Assembly (NCBI GenBank): GCA_009925805.1
Contig: RFQF01000056.1
Location: 1-11,134, forward strand
Source: Flavobacteriia bacterium
GTDB lineage: Bacteria; Bacteroidota; Bacteroidia; Flavobacteriales_D; Crocinitomicaceae
Direction: 5' to 3'
DNA: 11,134 nucleotides
Below, in pieces: positions 1 to 8,211 of the stretch (within the stretch, counting starts at the first letter, position 1; each line of letters begins with the position of its first letter). The translations under genes and the position numbers were made by a program. The notes under the pieces were generated by a model, which was not told the DNA's origin, searched no databases, and saw nothing but the letters and a program-made list of their open reading frames with translations.

Positions 1-99
1 TTTGAATCTCGCTTGTTTTTTGTTGACAAATTGATTGATATGGGAGCCCAAATTATACTTTGCGACCCCCACAGAGCCACAGTCATTGGACTAAACCGC
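1..99 (+). pseudogene. murA: murA internal fragment (UDP-N-acetylglucosamine 1-carboxyvinyltransferase)
   Basis: Frame 1 is open from the left edge and reads FESRLFFVDKLIDMGAQ, then a segment ending DPHRATVIGLNR. I recognise this as the late-middle part of MurA in Bacteroidota, the cytoplasmic enzyme that transfers enolpyruvate to UDP-GlcNAc in the first committed step of peptidoglycan synthesis. The left part lies outside the window. Homology stops at about 92-99. MurA should continue for roughly 70 more residues, including the conserved SPDIRAG-type segment, but the frame instead reads unrelated residues and stops at TAA 151-153. The sequence after the break is TlpA-like thioredoxin in another frame. 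As written, the product could not be a working MurA. Recognition is from memory of the family, not from a search. Confidence 0.8.
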
Positions 100-430
100 T
101 TGGTGTGGTCCTTGCCGAAAAGAAATGCCAAATGTGGTCGAAGCGTATGCTAAATATAGCGGTAAGAAATTCAAGAATGCTAAAGGATTTAGGGTATTTA
201 GCGTTTCGCTCGACCGTGAGGCATCTGCCTGGAAGGAGGCCATTAAATCGGAAAATATGACTTGGAAGTATCACGGAATGGATCAAGGAAATGTCATTTC
301 GGATCTTTATGGGGTCAATTTTATTCCTTCAGCTTTTTTAGTCGATGGTAACGGTGAAATTATTGCCAAGGGGGATGAACTTCGAGGAATAAACCTGCAC
401 ATTACGTTGGATAAATACCTCGATGAATAG
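95..430 (+). pseudogene. TlpA-like thioredoxin, 5'-truncated
   Basis: Frame 2 is open from 95 (after a TAA at 92-94) to TAG 428-430. It reads TAWCGPCRKEMPN and then a thioredoxin-fold C-terminal half. The redox motif WCGPC is at 101-115, and a cis-proline segment IPSAFLVD lies near 328-351. This matches TlpA/ResA-type thiol:disulfide oxidoreductases, which normally work in the periplasm or at the outer face of the membrane. The signal peptide and the first beta strands before WCGPC are missing. The first ATG in frame (125) lies after the CxxC, so a product from it would lack the active site. The missing 5' part is replaced by a murA fragment. The stop codon lies one base from the stop of the convergent nucleoside phosphorylase gene. 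Confidence 0.82.
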
Positions 431-431
431 G

Positions 432-1298
432 CTACAAACGATCTAGCACGTAATTAATCAATCCTTTCATGGCTTCATGATAACCCTCGGAAAAGGTGGT
501 TTTCGGACGATTAGCAACCCCAAGACAAATTGTGGCGCAATGGTGTCCAAGGGATCTTCCTAACGCGAACAATGCCGAGCTTTCCATTTCAAAGTTGATC
601 AGTTTCAGGTTGTTCTCAGAAAAATGTTGTGCTTTCAATTGAATTCCTTCCAGTTTTGTTCCTAAACGCAGTGAACGGCCTTGCGGACCGTAAAATCCAG
701 AACTGGTAATCGTAACCCCTGGGAAACATCGGTCATCGGTAAGTTGGTAGGTGAGGGAGTCGTCCGCCGAAATAAAATAACTCCTAATTTCTGACGGAAG
801 TTCCAAGAATTCAGCAATGCGTTGATTCATGCCAATTTCTAAATCGTTGAAAGCGATATCATAAAAATGCGCCACGTTATCCAATCCGAATGCGTAAGCA
901 GACACCAGATAACTGTGAATGGGTATTTGTGGCTGAAGGATTCCACAGGTCCCAATTCGTATCAATTTGAGTTGTGTTTTATTGGCTTTTTCTGTTCTCG
1001 AAGCAAGATCGATATTCACCAAGGCATCCAACTCATTTACGGTAATGTCTATGTTATCCGTTCCAATACCGGTGGATAAGGCGGATATTCGCTTACCTCG
1101 ATATATGCCCGTATGGCACACGAATTCGCGATGTTGGCTCCTATGTTGTATGCTATCAAAAAATGCCGAAATTAACGCCACACGGTCTTGATCCCCCACC
1201 AATAAAATGGTGTCAGCTATATTCTCCGGTCGTAACCCTAAATGATAAACCTCTCCCTTAGCATTTAAGGCTAATTCTGTAGGTGGAAAATATCGCAA
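432..1298 (-). CDS. Nucleoside phosphorylase (PNP/UDP family)
   Basis: This intact 288-residue protein belongs to the PNP/UDP phosphorylase family. These enzymes cleave nucleosides with phosphate to a free base and ribose-1-phosphate in cytoplasmic salvage. Visible motifs are GDQDR (residues 35-39), GIGTDNI (77-83), RIGTCG (114-119), FYGPQGR (202-208) and the ribose-binding FEMES (236-240). The Bacteroidota members I recall are annotated as uridine phosphorylase-like, but I cannot fix the base specificity. The start appears to be TTG at 1298-1296, because an in-frame TGA at 1304-1302 leaves only this TTG or the ATT just before it, and no ATG follows near the N-terminus. The gene starts 12 nt after the DUF4197 stop, so the two are probably co-transcribed. 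It ends with TAG one base from the convergent TlpA gene, and I see no terminator between them. Confidence 0.88.
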   Translation of the reverse strand: MRYFPPTELALNAKGEVYHLGLRPENIADTILLVGDQDRVALISAFFDSIQHRSQHREFVCHTGIYRGKRISALSTGIGTDNIDITVNELDALVNIDLASRTEKANKTQLKLIRIGTCGILQPQIPIHSYLVSAYAFGLDNVAHFYDIAFNDLEIGMNQRIAEFLELPSEIRSYFISADDSLTYQLTDDRCFPGVTITSSGFYGPQGRSLRLGTKLEGIQLKAQHFSENNLKLINFEMESSALFALGRSLGHHCATICLGVANRPKTTFSEGYHEAMKGLINYVLDRL

Positions 1299-1310
1299 AA
1301 TTCAAAGAGA

Positions 1311-1934
1311 TTAAAGACTGCCGAATACTTTTTGTAATAAATCCGTAACGCGAGCCACAGGATTCTTACGGATTTTATTTTCTTCTTTTTCTACCGTTAA
1401 AAACAATCCTTTAATGGCCAGTTGGGTAACATACGCATCTAAATCCGGATTGATTTTTTCACCTCCGGTCAAGGCCGTAACTGCGTTATATTTCGTAATA
1501 ATAGGATTCCAATAAGAAGTTAGTTGTACTTTACTGGTAGCATTCTTTACTTTAGGAAGAAAAGCCACAACTAAACTGTCAGTCGTTTTATCTTTCAAAA
1601 ATTTAGTCGCTGCTCCATCTCCTCCTTTTAAAATCGCAAAACCATCCTGAATGGACATGGTTAAAATGGCATCCTTAAAGATAGGAAGCGCTTCTTTTAC
1701 CGCCTCTTCGGCTGCACGGTTTAAGGTGGTTTCAAATTTATCTACCTGGCCTTGCATTCCAAGACTGATGGCCTTTTCACGCACTTTTATTGCATCAGGT
1801 GGAAAAGGAAGTCGAATTGCCGCATTATTTAAAAATCCATCCGTTAGAGAAGTTGAATCGACGGAGTTTTTGATTCCAACCGTAAGCGCCTCTTTCAATC
1901 CTTTGATTTCCAGGGGTAACTTTATTGCCTCCAT
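1311..1934 (-). CDS. DUF4197 domain protein, N-terminus lost
   Basis: From about position 1910 to TAA 1311-1313 the frame matches DUF4197, a family of unknown function usually made with an N-terminal signal or lipoprotein sequence and about 230-240 residues long. The match starts at EIKGLKEALTVGIKNSV and includes TDGFLNNAAIRLPFPP, ILKGGDGAATKFLKD and the hallmark ending KIRKNPVARVTDLLQKVF. About 200 residues of the domain remain. The exporting N-terminus and the first 40 or so residues are gone. Upstream codons in this frame (open to 2027, possible ATG at 1934) are an out-of-frame reading of the neighbouring sorting domain. If anything is made, it would start inside that foreign sequence and stay in the cytoplasm. 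The gene sits directly upstream of the nucleoside phosphorylase with a 12-nt gap. Confidence 0.8.
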   Translation of the reverse strand: MEAIKLPLEIKGLKEALTVGIKNSVDSTSLTDGFLNNAAIRLPFPPDAIKVREKAISLGMQGQVDKFETTLNRAAEEAVKEALPIFKDAILTMSIQDGFAILKGGDGAATKFLKDKTTDSLVVAFLPKVKNATSKVQLTSYWNPIITKYNAVTALTGGEKINPDLDAYVTQLAIKGLFLTVEKEENKIRKNPVARVTDLLQKVFGSL

Positions 1935-4521
1935 ATTGTCCATCCCATTCCCCATTGGGGTCATAGGTTTCCCATACCATTTCACCCCAGCGGTTGTAAA
2001 CAGTAAGATGAAATCCTGATTGATCAATGCCGTCTATGTAGAATTTCCATGTTTGATTGTGCTCATCATTATCCGGAGTAAAGGTATTCGGAACATAAAA
2101 AACGACATCAGGAATGATTTGAAGGGGCAAACTAATTGAGTCGGAACATCCTTGCGCAGTGGTTACCGTAAGATTGATATAATAGGTGCCTACCTGTCCC
2201 TGAGGAAACGTAAACATTGCATTCATGCCATTACTGGTAATATGTTCAGCGTCCAAGCAGGACCATTGCCAATCAACGATGTTCCCTTGAGAATTATCAT
2301 TTGCCTGAACCGTCGTTTCAAACCAGGTTACCGGGTTCCTGGATAACACAAAATCAGCTACAGGTAATGGGGTTACCTCAACAATATCCTGCATACTATT
2401 CGAATAAACACATCCATAGATGGAAGTTGCTGTAATATTCACTGAATACAGGCCTGGATTCGGAAAGGAATTGGAGAAACTCTGAACTCCTGGGACATTC
2501 ATTTGATCACCATTCGAAAACACGTAGTGGCTTGAAGCAATCTCTGCAGAATTTGAGGAGGTATTGGAAAAGGTAAAGTTACCCGGCATACATAAAATTG
2601 GATAATTGGGCGAAATGCTTGGTACAATCGGTGTGGGGAAAGTGATGGTCATGCATTGTTGATCATGAGGCGAGCCACATTGTTCCGAAAGCGTAACGCA
2701 ATATTGGGTTGGCGTACTGGAGGGATCTACAGTTACAGTGCTTCCCGGACCAAATACGTTTCCGGCATCATCCACCCAGCTGTAGGTATAAGGAGTCGAA
2801 CCTCCTGAACCAATTGCCGTAAGTTGAATGCTCGCTTCAGGACAAATCATCGTGTCTTGGGTTAAGAAGATAAGTTGGAGCGATGGCGGTTCACCAATGA
2901 CTATCGTGGTATCTATCGTACAACCGTTGGCATCTGTAACGATGATCGTATGGCTTCCGGCGCCAAGATCAATGGCTGTATTTGAGGTAGAGGCTGACCC
3001 TCCAATCCATTGATAACTATAAGATGGAGTTCCTAAAACTACATTTACGGTTGCCGTTCCGTTGCTCGCGCTATTGCAGTTCGCATTCGCAACATTGGAT
3101 AGCGTTAATTGCATTCCCGGAATTTCCGTAACTGTAACTGTAACGGTTCCTGTACATCCTGTAGGAGTAGCCACAACGCACGTGTAGGTACCTGCACTTA
3201 AGCCCGTAGCGGTTTGTGTGGTTTGTCCATTGCTCCAGGTATAAGTGGTTCCAGCAGCCGGCGGCGTAATTTGCGCTGTAGCTGTTCCGTTACTTCCCCC
3301 CGGGCAGCTTACTTGGGTCATCGTTCCGCTATAGGTGGCTGGGTTATTTCCGACAACACCTGTTCCCGTACCTGGACATCCCCCCGCATCTTGGACGGTA
3401 ACGGTGTATGTGCCCGCAGGTAAGTTGTTCACGGTTTGTGTATTACCTACATTGGGATTCCATGTGTAGGTAAAGGGAGGGGTTCCAGCCGTTGGATTGG
3501 CCGTTACCGATCCAATCGACTGAGAACAGATATCGTTTACCGCAGTTACATTGACCGCAGCACCACCAATGGATAACCATGTGGTGTCATTGGTGATGGA
3601 CCCAATACTGGCATTGCAGGCAGAACCTGAGAGAAAGTAGCCCGTAGGCCCAGGAGTTGGTACTGGATTGACTACCAAAACACCGTTGTTGTAAGGGAAG
3701 GTTTGTCCCAATGTATTCGCCCAAATGAAATTGGTTCCAGGACTAGATACCAATATATATGGAATTTGAGCCATGGTATAATTGTTCGTGTTGTTGGGAG
3801 CCGTTGGTGTAAATCTACGGGCGTCTTGATTCGCTCCCCACACGGTATTGTTTCTTCCTGGCGTAATATGGGCAACGGTCATTGGGTTATTTTCGGACCC
3901 TTGAATCGCAAGGCCGCTGTTCCAACCCGCACAAATGGGTTTATTACCAATGTGCAATTCAAAAATGTTCGTTGTTTCATAAAGGATAATGGCCATGTAA
4001 TTGCACTGCTGGGTGCAACTAAACATCATGATATTTTTATACAAAACCACAAAGCGCCGGTTGGGAGCAGAACCTACCGTTTGATACTGAATTTGCCCTC
4101 CTAACGAAGGATTGATATCCTGATAAGTCAACATAATGGAATTGCGTGCAGACGTAAGGGTTGCATTTGGTAGAGGAGGAATTCCGCTTAATGACCAAGG
4201 ACAGTATCCGTTAGCATTAGCTAAATTAAAGGAGATTAACCCGTTAGAACCAATGACGCATTGGTTGTAATTCTGCCCATAAAAATTGAAGGGAAACCCA
4301 ACATTAACAACGCCGGACCATTGGTCATCGGAAAGGTTTACTTGATTTGGTTGATTTAAATATATTCCTGTGACATTGTTGATATTTCCTATGTTACAAT
4401 TGTTGATGGTCACTGAATTGCCCGGGCATACCGTGGTATCCTGACCTAAACAAAGGGTAATTTGAGCTTGCACGCTTTGTACGGTTAAACATAGAATTAG
4501 TAAGGGAATAAATTTCAACAT
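1825..4521 (-). CDS. Secreted SprB-repeat/PKD protein, sorting domain truncated
   Basis: The 898-residue frame starts at ATG 4521 with a clear signal peptide (residues 1-19, MLKFIPLLILCLTVQSVQA, cleaved before Q). Residues about 45-260 form a beta-rich N-terminal domain that I do not recognise with certainty. Residues about 330-545 hold three SprB-type repeats, with motifs such as NLPAGTYTVTVQDAGGC. Ig-like and PKD-like modules follow to about 805. From about 807 comes the gliding-motility/type IX secretion C-terminal domain: FYVPNTFTPDND, then YNRWGEMVWE and WDGQYGGNKV. Homology ends at about residue 870 (TPG). The last 28 residues are an out-of-frame reading of a DUF4197 gene. Compared with the neighbouring 1161-residue paralogue, about 27 terminal residues (the TYTWKI...GHLNLLR part) are missing. 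Because this end carries the secretion signal, export of the product as written is doubtful. The likely role is surface adhesion or gliding. Confidence 0.85.
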   Translation of the reverse strand: MLKFIPLLILCLTVQSVQAQITLCLGQDTTVCPGNSVTINNCNIGNINNVTGIYLNQPNQVNLSDDQWSGVVNVGFPFNFYGQNYNQCVIGSNGLISFNLANANGYCPWSLSGIPPLPNATLTSARNSIMLTYQDINPSLGGQIQYQTVGSAPNRRFVVLYKNIMMFSCTQQCNYMAIILYETTNIFELHIGNKPICAGWNSGLAIQGSENNPMTVAHITPGRNNTVWGANQDARRFTPTAPNNTNNYTMAQIPYILVSSPGTNFIWANTLGQTFPYNNGVLVVNPVPTPGPTGYFLSGSACNASIGSITNDTTWLSIGGAAVNVTAVNDICSQSIGSVTANPTAGTPPFTYTWNPNVGNTQTVNNLPAGTYTVTVQDAGGCPGTGTGVVGNNPATYSGTMTQVSCPGGSNGTATAQITPPAAGTTYTWSNGQTTQTATGLSAGTYTCVVATPTGCTGTVTVTVTEIPGMQLTLSNVANANCNSASNGTATVNVVLGTPSYSYQWIGGSASTSNTAIDLGAGSHTIIVTDANGCTIDTTIVIGEPPSLQLIFLTQDTMICPEASIQLTAIGSGGSTPYTYSWVDDAGNVFGPGSTVTVDPSSTPTQYCVTLSEQCGSPHDQQCMTITFPTPIVPSISPNYPILCMPGNFTFSNTSSNSAEIASSHYVFSNGDQMNVPGVQSFSNSFPNPGLYSVNITATSIYGCVYSNSMQDIVEVTPLPVADFVLSRNPVTWFETTVQANDNSQGNIVDWQWSCLDAEHITSNGMNAMFTFPQGQVGTYYINLTVTTAQGCSDSISLPLQIIPDVVFYVPNTFTPDNDEHNQTWKFYIDGIDQSGFHLTVYNRWGEMVWETYDPNGEWDGQYGGNKVTPGNQRIERGAYGWNQKLRRFNFSNGWIFK

Positions 4522-4611
4522 TATTCATTCAAGTTTAGGTTGAACCCTTAACGTAAAATTAACGTTTGAGGTTGCTCTTTGCCATAAAATTAAGAAATTT
4601 TCTTGAAATTT

Positions 4612-7600
4612 CTAACGAAGTAAATTTAAATGCCCTGTATAGGCTTTTCGTTCATCGCGGTAAGGAGACTTAATGAGAATCTTCCATGTATAGGTTCCCT
4701 GTTGAACTTCTTTACCATTCAATTGCTTTCCGTCCCATCCAATCTGATGGTTGTGGTTTTCCCATATAAGTTCACCCCAACGGTCGTAGATTAAACAGGT
4801 GTATTCGTACGGGTCAAATCCGGCAGTTATAATAGGTAACCAGGTTTGGTTAAATTCATTACCATCCGGGGTAAACGTGTTGGGAACAAAAAGTAATTGT
4901 GTCTCCGTAAGTGCCACGATGCGCGTGGTCGTATCGGTACATCCATGCACGGTGTAAACAATTAACGTGATGAGGTAATTTGCCGATGATGTATTGGGGA
5001 AAAAATGGAGTGGTTCAAATTCAGTGGATGTGGTTCCATCCCCAAAATCCCATGTATAAAAAGAACCATTGAGACTTTGGTTAATCATCGTGCTCGTGTT
5101 ATTCAAGTCCGTAATTGACATGGGATTAGGCTCAAAATCAGCGATAGGTAGAATGTAACTGCACAGATAATCAGGAACTAAAGTATCCCAAACACAACCC
5201 AAGGCCGTGGTTAAGGTTAAGCCTACATCGTAACAACCCGGTGTTGTGTATGTATTGATAATGGGTCCCGCACCCGTTACAGAAACACCGTTTCCAAAAG
5301 TCCAAACCGCATTGGTGAAAGCGGTCCCTGTTGAAGTATTGTTGAGTGTAAAGGTAAACGGCGTACAATTGGCCAATACCGGGGCATTGAACGAAGGATA
5401 GGAGGCTGGCTCAATGGTGATGTTCATGTTATCTGTACCCGTGCATCCATGAATATCTGTTCCTACCACTACATAATTGGCATTATTAACCGGGGTAAAA
5501 CTTGTGTTGTTGGTAACGCCGTTGTTCCAAACATAACTTACCGCTCCCGAACCGGAAACGCTCGTGGAACTTCCTTGACAAATGGCTTGATCATTCCCTG
5601 CGCTCACCACCGGATTCGCCCAAACCGTTAAGACCATTTGATTGGTGTCAACGCAACCGTGCACATCCGTTCCTGTAACGGTGTACGTTACCACGCCCAC
5701 AGGCGGCACAAAAGACTGCCCATTGATGAGACCATTATCCCAAACATAGGTTGCTGACCCACTTCCGGAAATAGTAACGGAAGTACCAAAACAAACACTA
5801 ATATCAGGACCTGCATTCACGATAGGTATCGGGAATACCGTGACCAAAAGCGTATCGTAAGCAGGACATAAATTCACATCATAGCCAATGACCGAAAGCA
5901 CTTGGTTTGTTGGAGGCGTATATGTGTTGCCGTTGGGTGTGTTGGTGCTCCATTGGTAAGTATTGGCCAAAGTAGCCGCTAAAGGAATGCTGAATCCAGG
6001 ACAAATGCTCGTATCATTTCCTGCAAAGACCGTTGGTTGAGGTATTGTTATCGTTAAGGTGTCCAATCCATTACATCCGTTCGCATCAACTCCTGCAACA
6101 ATCCACATTCCTGAAGCTTGAGGCACGAAATATACGTTATTCGTAACACCTCCAGTCCATTGATAAGTGACAGCTCCAGTAGCACTTAACACGGTTGAGT
6201 CTCCTTGACAAACAATCTGATTCGGCCCCGCATTCAATGTGGGATTTGACCAAACCGTAAGAATCATCGTATCCAAATTGGTGCATCCATTGACAGAAGT
6301 TCCTTGAACAATGTTCGTGGTAACCCCCAATGGCGGCGTAAATGTCTGACCATTAACGATTCCATTGTTCCATTGATAGGTATTCGAACCAGTCGCAGTA
6401 AGGGTTACTGTACTACCCAAACATACACTGATATTCGGACCGGCATTAACCACCGCATTTGGGTAAAGCGTAATATTCATTGAATCTTGGTTCACACATC
6501 CGTTATTACCCACACCCGTAACGGTCAATGTTTCATTAATCAGTGGCGTGTAATTTCCACCGTTGGCAGTTCCTGTTTCCCAAGTGTACGAATTGGCACC
6601 AGTAGCAGTCAACTGAATAGTAGTTCCAGGACAAATGGTTACGTCATTTCCTGCATTCACAGGAGGTAAGGGGTAGATTGTAACCGGATGGTACAGGGTA
6701 TCGCAACATCCCCCAACATTCGTTGCCGCTAATCCAAGCTGAAAAGTACCCGCTGTTTGGTAAATGTGCGAAGCATTCGTAGTGGTGCTATTGGCAGAAT
6801 TGTCACCCCAAATCCATTGATAGGTTACTGCTGCGAGGTTGGGATCTTGCGTCTGGTTGACCGTAAATACCGTGTCTCCTGCGCATGCGTTGTTCAAGGT
6901 AAAGTTAATGACCGGTGGAGGAAGCACCTGAATGGTTTGCACCGCAGTATCCAAGCAACCCGCTTGCGTGTAAACGATATGCGTAACCGTGTAAGTTCCT
7001 GGATTTTGATAAACGTGGGTAGGGTTTTGATGCACCGCAGGATTGTTGCCCGAGAGCGTGCTCCCGTCACCGAAATTCCAATACCATGAGGCCGCTCCTC
7101 CATTCGCCAAGGGAACCCCGTTGATAGAGGTGGGAAGGATGGTAGGCGTACTGTGGAATTGTGTTTGCGCCCAAGGGCATGCTTGGGTGACGGTAAAGTT
7201 GTTATTTACAGTGGTGGGTATAGCCTGGGCTGTTAACGATACCGTACAATTTCCTTGGTTGGAAAACGACTGCATGGTTACCGTGTAAGTGGGTGCAGCA
7301 GTGGCCGCTGGAACAGAAATGGATTGCGTGTTTTGACCATTGCTCCAACTGTAACTTTGGAAACCTGCCGGACCCGAAATGTTGATAGTGGGCGAACCGA
7401 AGCAGTAGTCGAGGTCCAAGATTAAAGGCATACAATCGGCAACCACATAAGCATAACCATAATGACCCCCTAAATTACAATCCTTGGTGGTAAACTCAAC
7501 GGAAACACTTTGACCTTGATAGGCTGTAAGGTTTACTCCTACAATCGTCCAAGGTAACCATTTGGTACCCCCACAAATTTGGAAATTTTGACCTGCTTGA

Positions 7601-8097
7601 CCTGCATAAACTGAATACTGTCCGCAATTTCCCCCGATTTGGTTTCCGTTCTGATCCAACAACCTCATTTGAAAAACAGGTTGATCGTTCGGGCTGTGCC
7701 CAGGGTCTTGAAGCACGCAAGCATATTTATATATGAATAACGAATTTTGAGGAGTAACATTGAGGGTATATTTCAAGCGTTCGCCTTCTGCCCCAGTATT
7801 GGAATTCCCGAGCCTCGCCGAAAAAGAACTTCCTGGAGGAATCATTTGCAATCCACCGCATGAATTGGGATCTGTTCCCGGTGAGGAAATAATGGTATGT
7901 CTTCCGTTGACTATGCCAAAGGCTGATGCAGGGTTAGAATAATTACCAGTCCAGCCTTGCCAATTCGTAAAGTTCCCCATGCTTAAATTGGCATTAGGAC
8001 AGCCGGCGTTGTTTTGAGCATCAATCGAAAAACATACGAGACAACTTACCAAAGCGAATAAGGCTATTTGTTTTTTTAAGAATAAATAATGCGTCAT
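4612..8097 (-). CDS. Large secreted PKD/Ig-like repeat protein with type IX sorting domain
   Basis: This protein has 1161 residues. I chose ATG 8097 because it begins a proper signal peptide (residues 1-27, lysines then a hydrophobic core, ending IDA before Q), and because a -7 promoter box lies just upstream at 8134-8127. The frame is open back to 8196, but that part is charged and lies across the promoter. Order of domains: a secreted beta-sandwich-like N-terminal region (about 30-250), a spacer, two PKD modules (WNFGDG near 340), six Ig-like repeats (480-899), two more PKD-like modules (WDFGDG near 1018), and a complete gliding-motility C-terminal domain (about 1066-1161: FVPNTFTPDG, YDRWGELIWE, GTYTWKI, GHLNLLR). 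Each Ig-like repeat keeps a cysteine near both ends, suggesting one disulfide each. The likely role is adhesion at the cell surface or outside the cell; the ligand is unknown. Confidence 0.9.
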   Translation of the reverse strand: MTHYLFLKKQIALFALVSCLVCFSIDAQNNAGCPNANLSMGNFTNWQGWTGNYSNPASAFGIVNGRHTIISSPGTDPNSCGGLQMIPPGSSFSARLGNSNTGAEGERLKYTLNVTPQNSLFIYKYACVLQDPGHSPNDQPVFQMRLLDQNGNQIGGNCGQYSVYAGQAGQNFQICGGTKWLPWTIVGVNLTAYQGQSVSVEFTTKDCNLGGHYGYAYVVADCMPLILDLDYCFGSPTINISGPAGFQSYSWSNGQNTQSISVPAATAAPTYTVTMQSFSNQGNCTVSLTAQAIPTTVNNNFTVTQACPWAQTQFHSTPTILPTSINGVPLANGGAASWYWNFGDGSTLSGNNPAVHQNPTHVYQNPGTYTVTHIVYTQAGCLDTAVQTIQVLPPPVINFTLNNACAGDTVFTVNQTQDPNLAAVTYQWIWGDNSANSTTTNASHIYQTAGTFQLGLAATNVGGCCDTLYHPVTIYPLPPVNAGNDVTICPGTTIQLTATGANSYTWETGTANGGNYTPLINETLTVTGVGNNGCVNQDSMNITLYPNAVVNAGPNISVCLGSTVTLTATGSNTYQWNNGIVNGQTFTPPLGVTTNIVQGTSVNGCTNLDTMILTVWSNPTLNAGPNQIVCQGDSTVLSATGAVTYQWTGGVTNNVYFVPQASGMWIVAGVDANGCNGLDTLTITIPQPTVFAGNDTSICPGFSIPLAATLANTYQWSTNTPNGNTYTPPTNQVLSVIGYDVNLCPAYDTLLVTVFPIPIVNAGPDISVCFGTSVTISGSGSATYVWDNGLINGQSFVPPVGVVTYTVTGTDVHGCVDTNQMVLTVWANPVVSAGNDQAICQGSSTSVSGSGAVSYVWNNGVTNNTSFTPVNNANYVVVGTDIHGCTGTDNMNITIEPASYPSFNAPVLANCTPFTFTLNNTSTGTAFTNAVWTFGNGVSVTGAGPIINTYTTPGCYDVGLTLTTALGCVWDTLVPDYLCSYILPIADFEPNPMSITDLNNTSTMINQSLNGSFYTWDFGDGTTSTEFEPLHFFPNTSSANYLITLIVYTVHGCTDTTTRIVALTETQLLFVPNTFTPDGNEFNQTWLPIITAGFDPYEYTCLIYDRWGELIWENHNHQIGWDGKQLNGKEVQQGTYTWKILIKSPYRDERKAYTGHLNLLR
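5401..6030 (-). repeat. Second copy of a 630-nt three-module block
   Basis: This copy encodes Ig-like repeats 4, 5 and 6 of the 1161-residue protein, beginning at 6030, 5820 and 5607. Repeat 4 matches repeat 1 (ICPG motif), repeat 5 matches repeat 2 (VNAGPDISVC against VNAGPNISVC, and a shared LTVWxNP end), and repeat 6 matches repeat 3 (CQG start and shared GVTNN). Each partner lies exactly 630 nt away. Confidence 0.85.
6031..6660 (-). repeat. First copy of a 630-nt three-module block
   Basis: This copy encodes Ig-like repeats 1, 2 and 3, beginning at 6660, 6450 and 6237 (spacing 210 and 213 nt). The paired repeats start at 6030, 5820 and 5607, so every pair is offset by exactly 630 nt (210 residues). 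Protein-level similarity within pairs is higher than between neighbours, which indicates that the block of three was duplicated as a unit after the single repeats had diverged. Confidence 0.85.
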
Positions 8098-8126
8098 TAG
8101 GTAGGTTTTCAGGAAAAATACAACAT

Positions 8127-8134
8127 CAAAGTTA
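8127..8134 (-). promoter_or_regulatory. Promoter -7 box for the 1161-residue gene
   Basis: The minus strand reads TAACTTTG, an exact match to the Bacteroidota -7 consensus TAnnTTTG, about 30 nt upstream of ATG 8097. I could not find a convincing -33 TTTG at the usual spacing, so the call rests on the -7 box and its position. Confidence 0.5.
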
Positions 8135-8211
8135 CGTAAAATGATTTTTAACCGTTGCCTTCGTCGATAAATCTTAAAATTAATTTCACATAACATTCAT
8201 TCCCTAAGGTA

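Noticed and set aside
3703..4104. 133-residue open frame on the plus strand
   Set aside because: It lies wholly opposite the SprB-repeat gene, has no recognisable domain and looks like a shadow of its codon pattern. The same applies to the other short frames opposite or within the large genes.
1311..4521. A real fusion of the SprB-repeat protein with DUF4197
   Set aside because: The two domains are in different frames and the first frame stops at 1825, so no single product contains both without a frameshift. I saw no slippery sequence that would suggest one.
4594..4612. Terminator hairpin GAAATTT-TCTTG-AAATTTC after the 1161-residue gene
   Set aside because: The stem is almost all A/T, overlaps the stop codon and lacks a clean T run, so I do not trust it. 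The 90-nt gap to the next gene holds only this and a one-mismatch -7 box (TAAACTTG, 4537-4530).
4612..8097. Phage tail or toxin-type (contractile or polymorphic) repeat protein
   Set aside because: The PKD/Ig-like modules together with a complete gliding-motility C-terminal domain and a signal peptide are fully explained as type IX secretion cargo. No toxin domain, immunity gene or phage gene is nearby.
8098..8196. Longer N-terminus of the 1161-residue protein starting at 8196
   Set aside because: The extra 33 residues are charged, precede a perfect signal peptide and cover the TAACTTTG promoter box. They are chance open frame.
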